This document shows, piece by piece, positions 15,082 through 23,562 of a stretch of DNA of 33,848 bases; the stretch's first letter is position 1; each line of letters begins with the position of its first letter. The translations under genes were made by a program, and so were the position numbers. The notes beneath the pieces are model-generated. The model worked only from the letters and a program-made list of their open reading frames with translations. It ran no database searches and was not told the DNA's origin. The DNA is from Paenibacillus sp. Its GTDB lineage: Bacteria; Bacillota; Bacilli; Paenibacillales; YIM-B00363. The DNA lies in contig JAPSKX010000031.1 of assembly GCA_031181325.1 (NCBI GenBank), positions 1-33,848 on the forward strand. The letters are read 5' to 3'.

Positions 15082-15240
15082 TGCAGCTTTCTCTACGACT
15101 CTGTCTGCGTGCAGAGGGAACGGGATCGGTATGTCCGCTTACACCCATGAATAGGCATCGGTCTTGCGAGGAGTCCGCTTCACGGCGGTCGACTTGCGCG
15201 TGCCTTGGTTCGGCGTGCAGTCCTTTTCCGGTACTTCTCT

Positions 15241-15272
15241 AACACACGCAGCGATGCGGTGTGTTTTTTTTA
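15241..15272 (+). terminator. Leader terminator before the macrolide phosphotransferase gene
   Basis: AACACAC-GC (15241-15249) pairs with GC-G-GTGTGTT (15256-15264, one bulge), followed by a run of eight or more T. It ends about 30 bases before the phosphotransferase start codon, so it would stop transcription before the gene unless relieved. Confidence 0.8.
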
Positions 15273-15302
15273 TGTATAACGGAAAAGGGAGCGATTTCGA
15301 CG

Positions 15303-16217
15303 ATGACAACGACGAATACCATTCAAAATATGATCGCCTTGGCGGCGCGGCACGGGCTGCGCATCGATCCGGGGAGCATCCGCTGGAACGAGTCCGGGAT
15401 GGATTTCCTCGTCGCGTTCGGCACGGACGAGAACGGCGCGGCGTGGGTGCTTCGACAGCCTCGTCGGGACGATGTTTGGGAACGCGCGGACAATGAACGC
15501 AAAGTATTATCCTTCCTGCGGGGCCGCCTCCCGGCGCAAGTGCCCGATTGGCGCGTGTGTACCCCCGAGTTGATCGCGTACCCGCTGCTGGACGGCGATC
15601 CGATGGGGACGGTCGACCCGGAGGGGGGCGGATACCTCTGGAAATTCGATCAGGCGTCGCTGCCCGAAGCGTTCTTCGACTCGTTGGCGGATACGCTTGC
15701 GCATCTGCACGGCGTCGATCCGGCGGCGGCCGGGGAGGCCGGCGTTCGCGTCAAGAGCCCGGACGAAGCGCGGCGAGCGTTCGCCGATAACATCCAGGAG
15801 ATTCAAGGAAGCTTCGACATTCCCGCGAAGCTGCTGACCCGTTGGATGACATGGCTGGCCGACGACACGTATTGGCCGGAGCACGCGACGTTCAACCATG
15901 GCGATCTGCATCCCCCGCATATTCTCGTCGACGAAGCGGCGCGCGTAACGGGTCTGATCGATTGGACCGAAGCGGAGATCGCCGATCCGGGGAAGGATTT
16001 CGTCATTTATTACGCGTTGTTCGGCGAGGACGGGCTACGCGACGTGCTCGCGCGGTACGAGCGACGCGGCGGCAAGGTGTGGCCGCGGATGCGAGAGCAT
16101 ATCGCGGAACAATGGGCCGCTTATCCGGCGCTCGTCGCGAAGTTCGCGCTGACGACGGGCAAGGCGTCCGACATGGAGATGGCGAGAGGAATGATCGCGC
16201 AATTCGGCGCGGAATAG
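15303..16217 (+). CDS. Macrolide 2'-phosphotransferase (Mph family)
   Basis: A 304-residue kinase of the aminoglycoside/macrolide phosphotransferase fold, predicted to inactivate macrolides by GTP-dependent phosphorylation of the 2'-hydroxyl of desosamine. It closely follows the Mph pattern: LAARHGLRIDPGSIRWNESG at the start, WVLRQPRRDDVWERADNE, RLPAQVPDWRVCTPELIAYPLLDG, the catalytic loop HGDLHPPHIL (His199, Asp201), the metal-binding LIDWTEAEIADP (Asp220) and the tail RRGGKVWPRMREHIAEQW. Environmental Bacillales commonly carry chromosomal Mph proteins (for example YcbJ/MphK of Bacillus subtilis). ATG 15303 has AAAGGGAG about 11 bases upstream; a GTG at 15261 lies inside the terminator and is unlikely. 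Expression is probably controlled by the leader at 15018-15272. Confidence 0.9.
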   Translation: MTTTNTIQNMIALAARHGLRIDPGSIRWNESGMDFLVAFGTDENGAAWVLRQPRRDDVWERADNERKVLSFLRGRLPAQVPDWRVCTPELIAYPLLDGDPMGTVDPEGGGYLWKFDQASLPEAFFDSLADTLAHLHGVDPAAAGEAGVRVKSPDEARRAFADNIQEIQGSFDIPAKLLTRWMTWLADDTYWPEHATFNHGDLHPPHILVDEAARVTGLIDWTEAEIADPGKDFVIYYALFGEDGLRDVLARYERRGGKVWPRMREHIAEQWAAYPALVAKFALTTGKASDMEMARGMIAQFGAE

Positions 16218-16219
16218 CG

Positions 16220-16262
16220 AATGAAGGCCCGCCCATGATTCGAAGGGGCGGGCCTTCATTTT
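16220..16262 (+). terminator. Terminator of the macrolide phosphotransferase gene
   Basis: A perfect 15-base-pair stem, 16220-16234 with 16246-16260, followed by TT. It begins two bases after the stop codon. Confidence 0.85.
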
Positions 16263-16290
16263 CCGACAGGTTTCCAGCATAATGAATACG

Positions 16291-16319
16291 TTGTCTTCCA
16301 CGAGGTTGTTTAGTAACAT
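16291..16319 (+). promoter_or_regulatory. Predicted promoter of the AraC-type regulator gene
   Basis: TTGTCT (16291-16296), a 17-base spacer and TAACAT (16314-16319), giving a leader of about 60 bases before the TTG start. Confidence 0.45.
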
Positions 16320-16387
16320 GGGGGTATCAAACTCAGGCACTGCGTCCGTGCACAGATCGGCAGTCGACAGAAAGCGAGGATGCTCTG

Positions 16388-18613
16388 TTGTTATCATTAC
16401 GTCGTTTCCGGCAGCTTCGAATGAAGTCGAACTCGTTGTTCTGGAGATTGGTCGCGGGGTTTATGTGCATCATTCTGCTGCTGGTCTGCTTGACGACCTA
16501 TGCACTGTCCGTATCGAAGCGTAATGTCGGCCAAGAAATCGTAAAATACAATACGCTCATGCTGAGGAATACGAAGGAAAACTACGAAAATCATTTCGAA
16601 ATCATCAAGAAGCAGATGTATTTATTTTACTTCAGCGAAAATGTCGAAAAGCTGAAGCTCGAACCTCGATATTCGTTTTTTCCCGAAGTCATCACGGACA
16701 TTTTATCTTGGGTGGGCAATCCCAACCTCTACATCAACAATATCGTGTTTTATTCGCAGAACAGCGAGCTCGGCCGGTTCGCGGTCGAGAAAGGGACGAG
16801 CTCGTCGAACGATAAGATGTTCAAGGCGTTCATGGCGAGCGACCGTTATCCATTGGAATTTTGGGAACAACAATTCAAAGAGTCGTACACGCATCGAATG
16901 TTTCCCGCCGAGACATTCTATTCGAACATCTTCCAAGGCCGCAAGACAGCGCTCGGGAATTACATTCCGATGATCTTCAAAGACGCGGGCAATCATGGTT
17001 TCTACATGGTGGTCTTCCTTGACGCGACGAAGATGTATCACGCCTTCCATCAAGGCGCGAACGACGATCTCGTGATCTACGACGAACAAGGGGAAGCGAT
17101 CTACAACCGCGCCTCGACTTCGGAATATCCTTCTTTAGACGAGCTGATGTCGCAAGGAGATTCTGCGTTCATTCGGGACGGGACATATCATTTCTACATT
17201 CGAGACGCTTCGAGCGGGTTGACGTATTTGCATCGCTTGCCGGCATCGCAGCTCGCCTCGCAGACGCGGCTGAACTTCACCGTCATCGCGGTCGTCGCCG
17301 CGGTCGTGGCGCTGAGCGTGGTTATGTCGCTCTTCCTAGCCGCCCGGATCAATAATCCGTTCCGGAGGCTGGTCGATTCGATCCGCGGCCCCGGGGACGG
17401 CGAGCAATATCGCTCAAGCATCCGGGAATTCGACATTATCGGCAGTCAGCTGCGGGACAAGAATCGATTAATGAAGCAATGGGCGTTCCTGAACCACCTG
17501 AAGGATATCCGCGACAGCGAGCACGATCGAGCGAAGCTCGAATTCGTCGACAAGCCGTACGTGTTCGTCCTGTTCCACGTGATCGAGAAAAATAGCGCGG
17601 CGTGGCCGGAGGGCACGTTCCAGAGTTGGTTGTATTATATGAAGGTATTTATCGAGGACAAGCTGAATCGGACGTTCCCGGACGCGCTGACGTTCCAGAC
17701 CGAACACAATCAAATTCTGAGCATGGTGTTCCTCGAGGCGCCGGAGCCATTGCAGGAGCTGCTTCGGGACATGAAGCGGGTGTTCGATCAGGATCGCGAC
17801 AGCGGCACGATCACGATCGCCGTAACGTCGCCGTACGATCGGTCCGATCAGATGAATGCGGCGTACGCGGAAGTGAGAGAACGGATCGGCGAACGGCTGC
17901 TCGTCGACGAGACGCAGATCGTGAACGCGTCGAAGGTCGCCCCGGCGGAGCTTGAATTTACGTCCGAACAGGACCTGCATTTCAGAGCCAATCTGCGGGA
18001 AGGCAACGCGGACGCCGCCGCGGCGATTCTCAAGCAGTTGTTCGCGGAACATCGGACGCCTCCGGCGACGGCGGCGGCTTGGCATCGTTTCGCCGAGAAG
18101 ACGGAGGAGCGGATCCGGCATGCGGCATCGGAGCGGCTTGGAGCGGCGAAGCTGGACGAGCTGCTCGAGAACGCGGCGGAGAAAATCTATCGCTGCGTAA
18201 CGGTCGCGCAGTTGGAACGACTTCTTCTGGGATGGGTCGCGCAGACTGCAGGCGCGATTCAGGAGAAGAAGGTCGAGCCGAAGGATGCGGTGACGTCGTT
18301 CGTCTTCGACTACGTGAACAATCACCTTGCGGAAGATATTTATTTGGACGCGCTGGCGGAGAAGCTGAATTTAAGCAGCGGATATTTATCTTCTTACTTC
18401 AAGGAGAAGACCGGAACGAATATCGTGGAATACGTCAACGAGACGCGGATTCGGAAAGCGACGGAACTGCTCGTGGAGACGCGGATGAAGGTGCAGGAAG
18501 TGGCGGAGGCGGTCGGCTATCGCAACATTACGTCCTTCAACCGAATGTTTAAGAAGTATACAGGCCTGAAGCCCAGCGATTATCGGAAGGGCGATCACGA
18601 GCGACAGGAGTAA
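16388..18613 (+). CDS. Membrane-bound AraC-family transcriptional regulator
   Basis: A 741-residue one-component regulator. A first membrane segment (about 17-38) and a second (about 293-321) enclose an outside sensor domain of about 250 residues, probably Cache-like. After a short linker come a cytoplasmic region (about 360-625) and a C-terminal AraC-type double helix-turn-helix (about 635-738; LDALAEKLNLSSGYLSSYFKE and VQEVAEAVGYRNITSFNRMFKK). Paenibacillaceae carry many such regulators next to sugar importer genes, where they are thought to sense an outside sugar or the loaded binding protein. The start is TTG 16388 with GCGAGGA seven bases upstream; ATG 16421 lacks a ribosome site. It precedes the importer genes and most likely activates them. 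Confidence 0.9.
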   Translation: MLSLRRFRQLRMKSNSLFWRLVAGFMCIILLLVCLTTYALSVSKRNVGQEIVKYNTLMLRNTKENYENHFEIIKKQMYLFYFSENVEKLKLEPRYSFFPEVITDILSWVGNPNLYINNIVFYSQNSELGRFAVEKGTSSSNDKMFKAFMASDRYPLEFWEQQFKESYTHRMFPAETFYSNIFQGRKTALGNYIPMIFKDAGNHGFYMVVFLDATKMYHAFHQGANDDLVIYDEQGEAIYNRASTSEYPSLDELMSQGDSAFIRDGTYHFYIRDASSGLTYLHRLPASQLASQTRLNFTVIAVVAAVVALSVVMSLFLAARINNPFRRLVDSIRGPGDGEQYRSSIREFDIIGSQLRDKNRLMKQWAFLNHLKDIRDSEHDRAKLEFVDKPYVFVLFHVIEKNSAAWPEGTFQSWLYYMKVFIEDKLNRTFPDALTFQTEHNQILSMVFLEAPEPLQELLRDMKRVFDQDRDSGTITIAVTSPYDRSDQMNAAYAEVRERIGERLLVDETQIVNASKVAPAELEFTSEQDLHFRANLREGNADAAAAILKQLFAEHRTPPATAAAWHRFAEKTEERIRHAASERLGAAKLDELLENAAEKIYRCVTVAQLERLLLGWVAQTAGAIQEKKVEPKDAVTSFVFDYVNNHLAEDIYLDALAEKLNLSSGYLSSYFKEKTGTNIVEYVNETRIRKATELLVETRMKVQEVAEAVGYRNITSFNRMFKKYTGLKPSDYRKGDHERQE

Positions 18614-18616
18614 GGG

Positions 18617-18670
18617 ACGACGACGGGATACCTAGGTTTTGCCTAGCCCCGCCGTCGTTTTGTCTTTTTT
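18617..18670 (+). terminator. Terminator after the AraC-type regulator gene
   Basis: ACGACGACGGG (18617-18627) pairs with CCCGCCGTCGT (18648-18658) with one mismatch. An inner CTAGG/CCTAG stem and a T-rich tail to 18670 complete the signal, which separates the regulator from the importer operon. Confidence 0.75.
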
Positions 18671-18733
18671 GCGGAAAACTATGCGTTTTTTCATCTACCC
18701 GAAAAAAGTACAACGGAAGACCACAACCGCTCA

Positions 18734-18763
18734 TTTACCGCGATGGACTGAGGCGTATACGAT
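18734..18763 (+). promoter_or_regulatory. Possible promoter of the importer operon
   Basis: TTTACC (18734-18739) and TATACG or TACGAT (18756-18763) at 16-18 bases lie about 75 bases before the binding-protein start. It is a weak match, as expected for an activator-dependent promoter. No clear operator repeat is visible. Confidence 0.3.
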
Positions 18764-18835
18764 AGGGGCAAGCGAGAGGGACGGACGAAAGCCGAATCGC
18801 TGACTACAGAAACCGAAAAAGGAAGGGATCACGCA

Positions 18836-20383
18836 ATGAAGAAAGGCAAATGGTTTTGGGCCGCGCTCGCATTGACGGTCGTAACGGCAAGCGCTTGCAG
18901 CAGCGGCAGCGAAGGTACGAACGAACCGGCGAATCCGGCGACAGATACGAAGGGCGGGACCCCCGCTCCGGAACAGCCCGCCGAGGCTGCGCTGCCCGAA
19001 GAGGCGACGATCCGCATTTTGACGGAAAACAGCACGGCATGGCCCGCGAAAGAAGACTGGGGCGTCTGGAAGTGGGTCAAAGAAGAGACGAACATTACGG
19101 TAAAACAAGAATTGATAACGGGCCCGGAATCGTTGGCGCTCGCCATCTCCTCGGGCGACATGCCGGACATCATGTCGGTGTTCCCGGCCGAAGTTCAGAA
19201 GTACGGTCCGCAAGGCGCATTCGAGGATTTGTCTAAGCATATGGACAAGATGCCGAATGTGAAGGCGTTCCTGGAAGCCCACCCTCTCGTGAAACAGCGC
19301 GTCGTCTCGCCGACCGGCGAAATCTACAGCATCCTTAACGACGGCGCCGGCGAAGGCAGCCAGATGGTATGGTTCTACCGCGACGATATTTTCGCGAAAC
19401 ACAATTTGCAAGTGCCGAAGACGTGGGATGAATTGTACACGGTTTCGAAGCAGTTAAAGGAGCTGTATCCGGATAGCTATCCGTTCACGTTCCGTCACGG
19501 GCTCAATACGTTGAGCACGTTCGGACCTACGTTCGGCATCTATCCGCAAGTGTTCCAGGATCCGGTAGATCAGACGAAAATCAAGTTCGGTTTCGAGGAA
19601 CCGGCCGCGAAGACGATGGTGGAGACGCTCAACAAGTTTATGGCCGAAAAGCTCATCCCGCCGGACTGGCTGACGATGGACTATAAAGCTTGGACGCAAT
19701 TCATGTCCAACAACCAAGCGTTCATCACCGTGCAATTCATCGGTCAGATCGAAATTATGAACAACCAGCTTCCGGAAGGGCAGCATCTGTCGTTCATGCC
19801 GCCTCCGATCGGGCTCGGCGACAAGCCGTACTTGCCGCGCGGAGGTTACGAAAACTTCGGCTTGGCCGTAGCTTCTACGTCCCCGAATAAGGATGCGGCG
19901 TTCCGTTACTTGGACTATATCTTCTCCGAGAAGGGAAGAGACATCCAAAGCTGGGGCAAAGAAGGCGAGACGTACACGATCGTCGACGGCAAGCGCAAGT
20001 TTAACGACAACTACAAAGAGGCGAACGACCTTCGCGTCGTCTCCGGCATCATGACGGCCGCGACGTACGGCTGGTTCGACTTCAATGCTACTTTGTCGCT
20101 CGTGAAGGATAGCGAGCAAGCGGCGTATGTGGAAGCGCCGAAGTACCGCTTCCCGGTCGGCGAAATCCTTCCGGCGTTGACGCCCGAAGAAGCCGAAGCC
20201 GTCGCTCCGCTGAACGATCAAATTTGGAAGTTCTGGCAAGGCGAAGTGGCGAAGTTCATCTACGGCGAACGCCCGATGTCCGAGTGGGAATCGTTCGTCG
20301 CGGATCTGAGCAAGAACGGTCTGAATGAAATCAAGACGACGTACCAAAAGGCGCTCGATCGTCAATACGAAATAATGAAATAG
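18836..20383 (+). CDS. Sugar ABC importer, extracellular solute-binding lipoprotein (LplA-like)
   Basis: A 515-residue lipoprotein that captures oligosaccharides outside the membrane. The N-terminus is basic then hydrophobic and ends in the lipobox TASAC, so Cys21 would be lipidated. A flexible Ser/Gly/Pro/Glu-rich linker follows to about residue 55. The mature part shows typical family 1 features: SGDMPDIMSVFP, a GEIYSILND strand, FYRDDIFAKHNLQVPKTWDELY and a late GRDIQSWGKEGETYTIVDGK. AAGGAAGGG upstream supports the start. It is followed by two permease genes; the ligand is probably an oligosaccharide released by the large secreted enzyme of this locus. Confidence 0.93.
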   Translation: MKKGKWFWAALALTVVTASACSSGSEGTNEPANPATDTKGGTPAPEQPAEAALPEEATIRILTENSTAWPAKEDWGVWKWVKEETNITVKQELITGPESLALAISSGDMPDIMSVFPAEVQKYGPQGAFEDLSKHMDKMPNVKAFLEAHPLVKQRVVSPTGEIYSILNDGAGEGSQMVWFYRDDIFAKHNLQVPKTWDELYTVSKQLKELYPDSYPFTFRHGLNTLSTFGPTFGIYPQVFQDPVDQTKIKFGFEEPAAKTMVETLNKFMAEKLIPPDWLTMDYKAWTQFMSNNQAFITVQFIGQIEIMNNQLPEGQHLSFMPPPIGLGDKPYLPRGGYENFGLAVASTSPNKDAAFRYLDYIFSEKGRDIQSWGKEGETYTIVDGKRKFNDNYKEANDLRVVSGIMTAATYGWFDFNATLSLVKDSEQAAYVEAPKYRFPVGEILPALTPEEAEAVAPLNDQIWKFWQGEVAKFIYGERPMSEWESFVADLSKNGLNEIKTTYQKALDRQYEIMK

Positions 20384-20390
20384 GTAAGCC

Positions 20391-20426
20391 GCAGGGCCGG
20401 CGTTCTGTGGAGCGTCCGGCCTTGCG
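20391..20426 (+). other. Intercistronic RNA hairpin without T-run
   Basis: GCAGGGCCGG (20391-20400) pairs with CCGGCCTTGC (one G-U pair) around a short inner stem. It lies between the binding-protein and first permease genes, has no T-run, and would serve to protect the upstream message or lower read-through, a common way to make more binding protein than permease. Confidence 0.55.
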
Positions 20427-20450
20427 CCGCTTTCAGGAGGTAGTGGAGCC

Positions 20451-21362
20451 ATGAGACAATTATCCGTCCTGGGCAGGATCAAGCGAGATCGAGTGTATCT
20501 ATTGTTGCTCCTACCCGCCATTATTTATTACATCATGTTCAGATACGCTCCAATGTTCGGGGTCGTGTTGTCCTTCATGGACTACAATCTGTTCAAAGGC
20601 GTATGGGGAAGCGAATGGGTCGGCTTCAAGCATTTCGAAGCGTTCTTCTCGAACCCTAACGCTTTGACCGTTGTTCGAAACAATTTGATTTTGGGGTTGT
20701 ATAAGCTAATCTTTACCTTTCCTGCGCCAATTATCCTCGCGATCCTGTTCCACGAGATGCGTTGGAAGAAATACAAGCGATTCGTTCAGACCGTCAGCTA
20801 TATGCCGTATTTTATGTCGACGGTCGTCGTGTCCAGCACGCTGATCATGCTGCTGTCCCCGAGTACGGGATGGATCAACAATGCGATTACATCCTTCGGC
20901 TACGAGCCGGTATTATTCCTTCAGAAAGCCGATTGGTTTCGCACGATCTTCATCGCCTCCGATATTTGGGTCGGGGCGGGCTTCGGTACGATCATCTACC
21001 TTGCGGCGTTAGCGGCGATCGACCCGCAGCTGTACGAAGCCGCGAAGATGGACGGCGCGGGACGCTGGAAGCAGACGCTGCACATCACGATTCCCGGTAT
21101 CGTGCCGGCCATCGTCATTATGTTCATCCTGGCGATCGGCAGCGTGCTCGAGGTCGGCTTCGATAAGGCGTTCCTGCTCGGCAATGCGGCGAATCAGGAT
21201 ACGTCCGATATCGTCTCGACCTACGTATACCGGATCGGCATTCTGAGCGGCAGCTACAGCTATGCCGTAGCGGTCGACGTCTCGATGGCGGTCTTCTCGC
21301 TCTTGCTCATCCTTATTACGAATCGAATCAGCAGGAAGGTGGGAGAAACAAGCTTATGGTAA
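20451..21362 (+). CDS. Sugar ABC importer permease (LplB-like)
   Basis: A 303-residue inner-membrane permease with six predicted membrane segments. The cytoplasmic EAA loop that docks on the ATPase is EAAKMDGAGRWKQTLHITIPGI (about 200-221). It is like the LplB/YtcP-group permeases (FRYAPMFGVVLSFMDYNLFKG near the N-terminus). AGGAGG upstream supports the ATG at 20451. The last seven bases overlap the start of the second permease gene. No ATPase gene is in the locus. Confidence 0.93.
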   Translation: MRQLSVLGRIKRDRVYLLLLLPAIIYYIMFRYAPMFGVVLSFMDYNLFKGVWGSEWVGFKHFEAFFSNPNALTVVRNNLILGLYKLIFTFPAPIILAILFHEMRWKKYKRFVQTVSYMPYFMSTVVVSSTLIMLLSPSTGWINNAITSFGYEPVLFLQKADWFRTIFIASDIWVGAGFGTIIYLAALAAIDPQLYEAAKMDGAGRWKQTLHITIPGIVPAIVIMFILAIGSVLEVGFDKAFLLGNAANQDTSDIVSTYVYRIGILSGSYSYAVAVDVSMAVFSLLLILITNRISRKVGETSLW

Positions 21363-22228
21363 ATGTTCGAAAGATCGGACTATTCGATATCGTCAATTTC
21401 CTGCTGCTCGCATTCGTAGCGATCGCTTGTCTCTTTCCGTTCCTTCACATGGCTTCGGTTACGGTGAGCTCGGCGGAACATATCGTTCGGAACGAAATCA
21501 GCTTCTTCCCGAGAGGCTTTCAACTGGACACGCTGAACGCGGTGTTCGAAGACCCGAGGCTGTGGGTCGGCTACCGGAACACGTTACTTTACGTTTCGCT
21601 CTACCTGCCGATCTCGATGTCGCTCACGATTGCGGCCGCTTACGCGCTATCGCGGAGAGATCTGGTATTCCGCACCCCGGTCATGCTCATGCTCGTCTTT
21701 ACCCTCATGTTCAACGGCGGCATGATTCCGTTTTATCTCGTCGCGCGGTCGTACGGACTTATCGATACGATGTGGGCCGTGGTTCTGCCGAATGCGATCA
21801 ATACGATTTATGTTATCATCATGCGAACGTTCTTCCAGGGTTTGCCGAAGGAAATCGAGGAGTCGGGCCGCGTCGACGGATTGTCGGACTTTACGATTCT
21901 GACGCATGTCGTCCTCCCGCTCTCGAAGCCGGTGTTACTGACGATCGGCCTCTTTTACACGGTGTGGATTTGGAACGACTTCTCCGCCGCTTTGTTGCTG
22001 CTTCGGGACTCGAGCATGTTCCCGCTGCAGCTCGTCATCCGCAACATGGTCGTCGTCGGTCAGGCGGGGGACGTCTTGGAGGCGACGACGGGAGGCGGAA
22101 CGAAGGTCGTCCTGGAATCGCTCAAATACGGCGTGATCCTGTTGGGTTGCCTTCCCGTCATTATGGTGTATCCGTTCATCCAGAAGCACTTCGAGCAAGG
22201 CGCGCTGATCGGCTCCGTGAAAGGGTAA
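21356..22228 (+). CDS. Sugar ABC importer permease (LplC-like)
   Basis: A 290-residue second permease with about six membrane segments, forming the channel with the preceding permease. It shows the LplC-group features: the FLHMASVTVSSAEH start region, an extracytoplasmic stretch FFPRGFQLDTLNAVFED, the coupling loop PKEIEESGRVDGLSDFTILTHVVLPLSKP (the EAA-like loop, about 163-190) and a C-terminal YPFIQKHFEQGALIGSVKG ending. ATG 21356 overlaps the previous stop codon by seven bases, with GGAAGGTGGGAG upstream, so the two are translationally coupled. Confidence 0.93.
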   Translation: MVNVRKIGLFDIVNFLLLAFVAIACLFPFLHMASVTVSSAEHIVRNEISFFPRGFQLDTLNAVFEDPRLWVGYRNTLLYVSLYLPISMSLTIAAAYALSRRDLVFRTPVMLMLVFTLMFNGGMIPFYLVARSYGLIDTMWAVVLPNAINTIYVIIMRTFFQGLPKEIEESGRVDGLSDFTILTHVVLPLSKPVLLTIGLFYTVWIWNDFSAALLLLRDSSMFPLQLVIRNMVVVGQAGDVLEATTGGGTKVVLESLKYGVILLGCLPVIMVYPFIQKHFEQGALIGSVKG

Positions 22229-22269
22229 TTCGGAGCCGTCGGTCAGGCGCTTATTAAGGAGAATACAAC

Positions 22270-23546
22270 ATGAAACAAGTCACGGCGGTCGTCCTCGGGG
22301 CGGGCGGCAGGGGGATGGCTTACGCCCAATACGCCTTAGATTTCCCGAATGAAATGAAGATCGTCGCGGTCGCGGAGCCGGACGAGACGAGAAGGAATAC
22401 GTTTGCGGAGACGCACGCCATTGCGGAGTACGGACGTTTCGACGACTGGGAGACATTGCTCTCCCGGCCTCGGATGGCGGACGCCGTCCTCATCTGCACG
22501 CAGGATCGGATGCATTACGAACCTTCGCTTCGCGCGTTGGAGCAGGGCTACCATGTGCTGCTCGAGAAGCCGATGTCGAACGATCTCGGCGAATGCGTCT
22601 CGCTCGGAAGCGGCGAAGCGCCATGATCGCGTATTTTCGGTATGTCACGTTCTTCGATATACGCCGTTCTTCTCGACGTTGAAGCGAATGCTAAACGATG
22701 GGCGCATCGGCGAGCTCGTCACGATCGACATGATCGAGAACGTCGGGTACTGGCATCAAGCGCATAGCTTCGTTCGAAGCAACTGGAGCAAGGCCGGGGA
22801 ATCGAACCCGATGATCATGGCCAAGAGCTGCCACGACATGGACATCCTCGTCTGGCTTGCCGGCGCGGATTGTTCCCACTTGACCTCTTACGGAGGGTTG
22901 AAGCACTTCACGAAGGAGAACGCGCCGGAAGGCGCGCCTCTCCGCTGTTTGGACGGTTGCCCGGCACGCGACACGTGCGCGTATTACGCGCCGGACATCT
23001 ACTTCGGCGTCGAGGACGCGCGCGGACTCAGCCTTGCGCTGACGAACGACGACTCGGTAGAAGGCATTATGGAAGCGCTTCGAATCGGGCCGTACGGCCG
23101 ATGCGTCTATCATTGCGACAACGACGTCGTCGATCATCAGGTCGTCGCGATGGAGTTCGAGAACCGCATTACGGCGACGTTCACGATGACCGCGTTCACG
23201 ACCGACGGCGGTCGTACCGTCAAGCTGATGGGCACCAAAGGGCAGATTCGCGCGCATATGGGCAAGGGCGTCATCGAAATTTCGGATTTCAAGACCGGTC
23301 GGGTCGAGACGATTCAGCTTTCGATGGCGGCACATGGTCATGGAGGAGGTGATCGAGGCATCATGAAAGACTTCCCGGGCGGAGCTCGTACGCGGCGGAG
23401 GGAAGAGCGAGAGCTTGTCGTCGGCGGCCGTCTCCGTGCAAAGTCACGTCATGGCGTTCGCCGCGGAGCGATCCAGACTGGATCGCCGCTCCGTCCGAAT
23501 TCATGATTTTATGAAAGAAACGGCGGCAGGCACATTTTCATGGTAG
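22270..23546 (+). pseudogene. Gfo/Idh/MocA oxidoreductase broken by two frameshifts
   Basis: NAD(P)-dependent sugar oxidoreductase, interrupted. The first frame (22270 on) gives the Rossmann start VVLGAGGRGMAYAQYA and LLEKPMSNDLGEC, then runs into an early stop at 22624-22626. The family sequence continues in the next frame from about 22606 (EAAKRHDRVFSVCHVLRYTPFF, then the catalytic-domain region with a cysteine cluster CLDGCPARDTC). At about 23375-23380 (around TTCCCGGGCG) the frame shifts again: the family ending (ELVRGGGKSESLSSAAVSVQ, then MAFAAERSRLDRRSVRIHDF) is in the third frame, to the stop at 23544-23546. Both shifts look like one extra base. The gene is either inactive or contains sequencing errors; it is otherwise well preserved. 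It sits within the importer operon. Confidence 0.87.
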
Positions 23547-23562
23547 AGGGGATGAAGTTCGT

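Larger units (their letters stand above)
15018..15272 (+). ncRNA. Attenuator leader RNA of the macrolide phosphotransferase gene
   Basis: A leader of about 255 bases between a predicted promoter and a terminator. It contains the RLR leader ORF (15043-15081). A hairpin CTGCA-ACTAA-TGCAG (15072-15086) covers the last codons and the stop. A second hairpin is CTCTG/CAGAG (15099-15103 with 15112-15116), and GCAG 15083-15086 can alternatively pair with CTGC 15105-15108. Two spaced direct repeats follow (ATCGGT at 15125 and 15157; GTCCGCTT at 15133 and 15173), then the terminator. A ribosome stalled on the RLR codons would cover about 15045-15077 and open the first hairpin, which could change downstream folding. 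Related erm, vmlR and Listeria lmo0919 leaders work by this general logic. Confidence 0.65.

Noticed and set aside
14756-15148. N-terminal extension of the small export protein on the minus strand
   Set aside because: The extension has no domain, runs through the phosphotransferase promoter and leader region, and a ribosome site with TTG at 14755 gives the normal family length.
15018-15272. T-box or known metabolite riboswitch in the phosphotransferase leader
   Set aside because: No T-box core, SAM, purine, cobalamin, lysine or TPP signature could be recognised; the leader-peptide explanation fits the downstream gene better.
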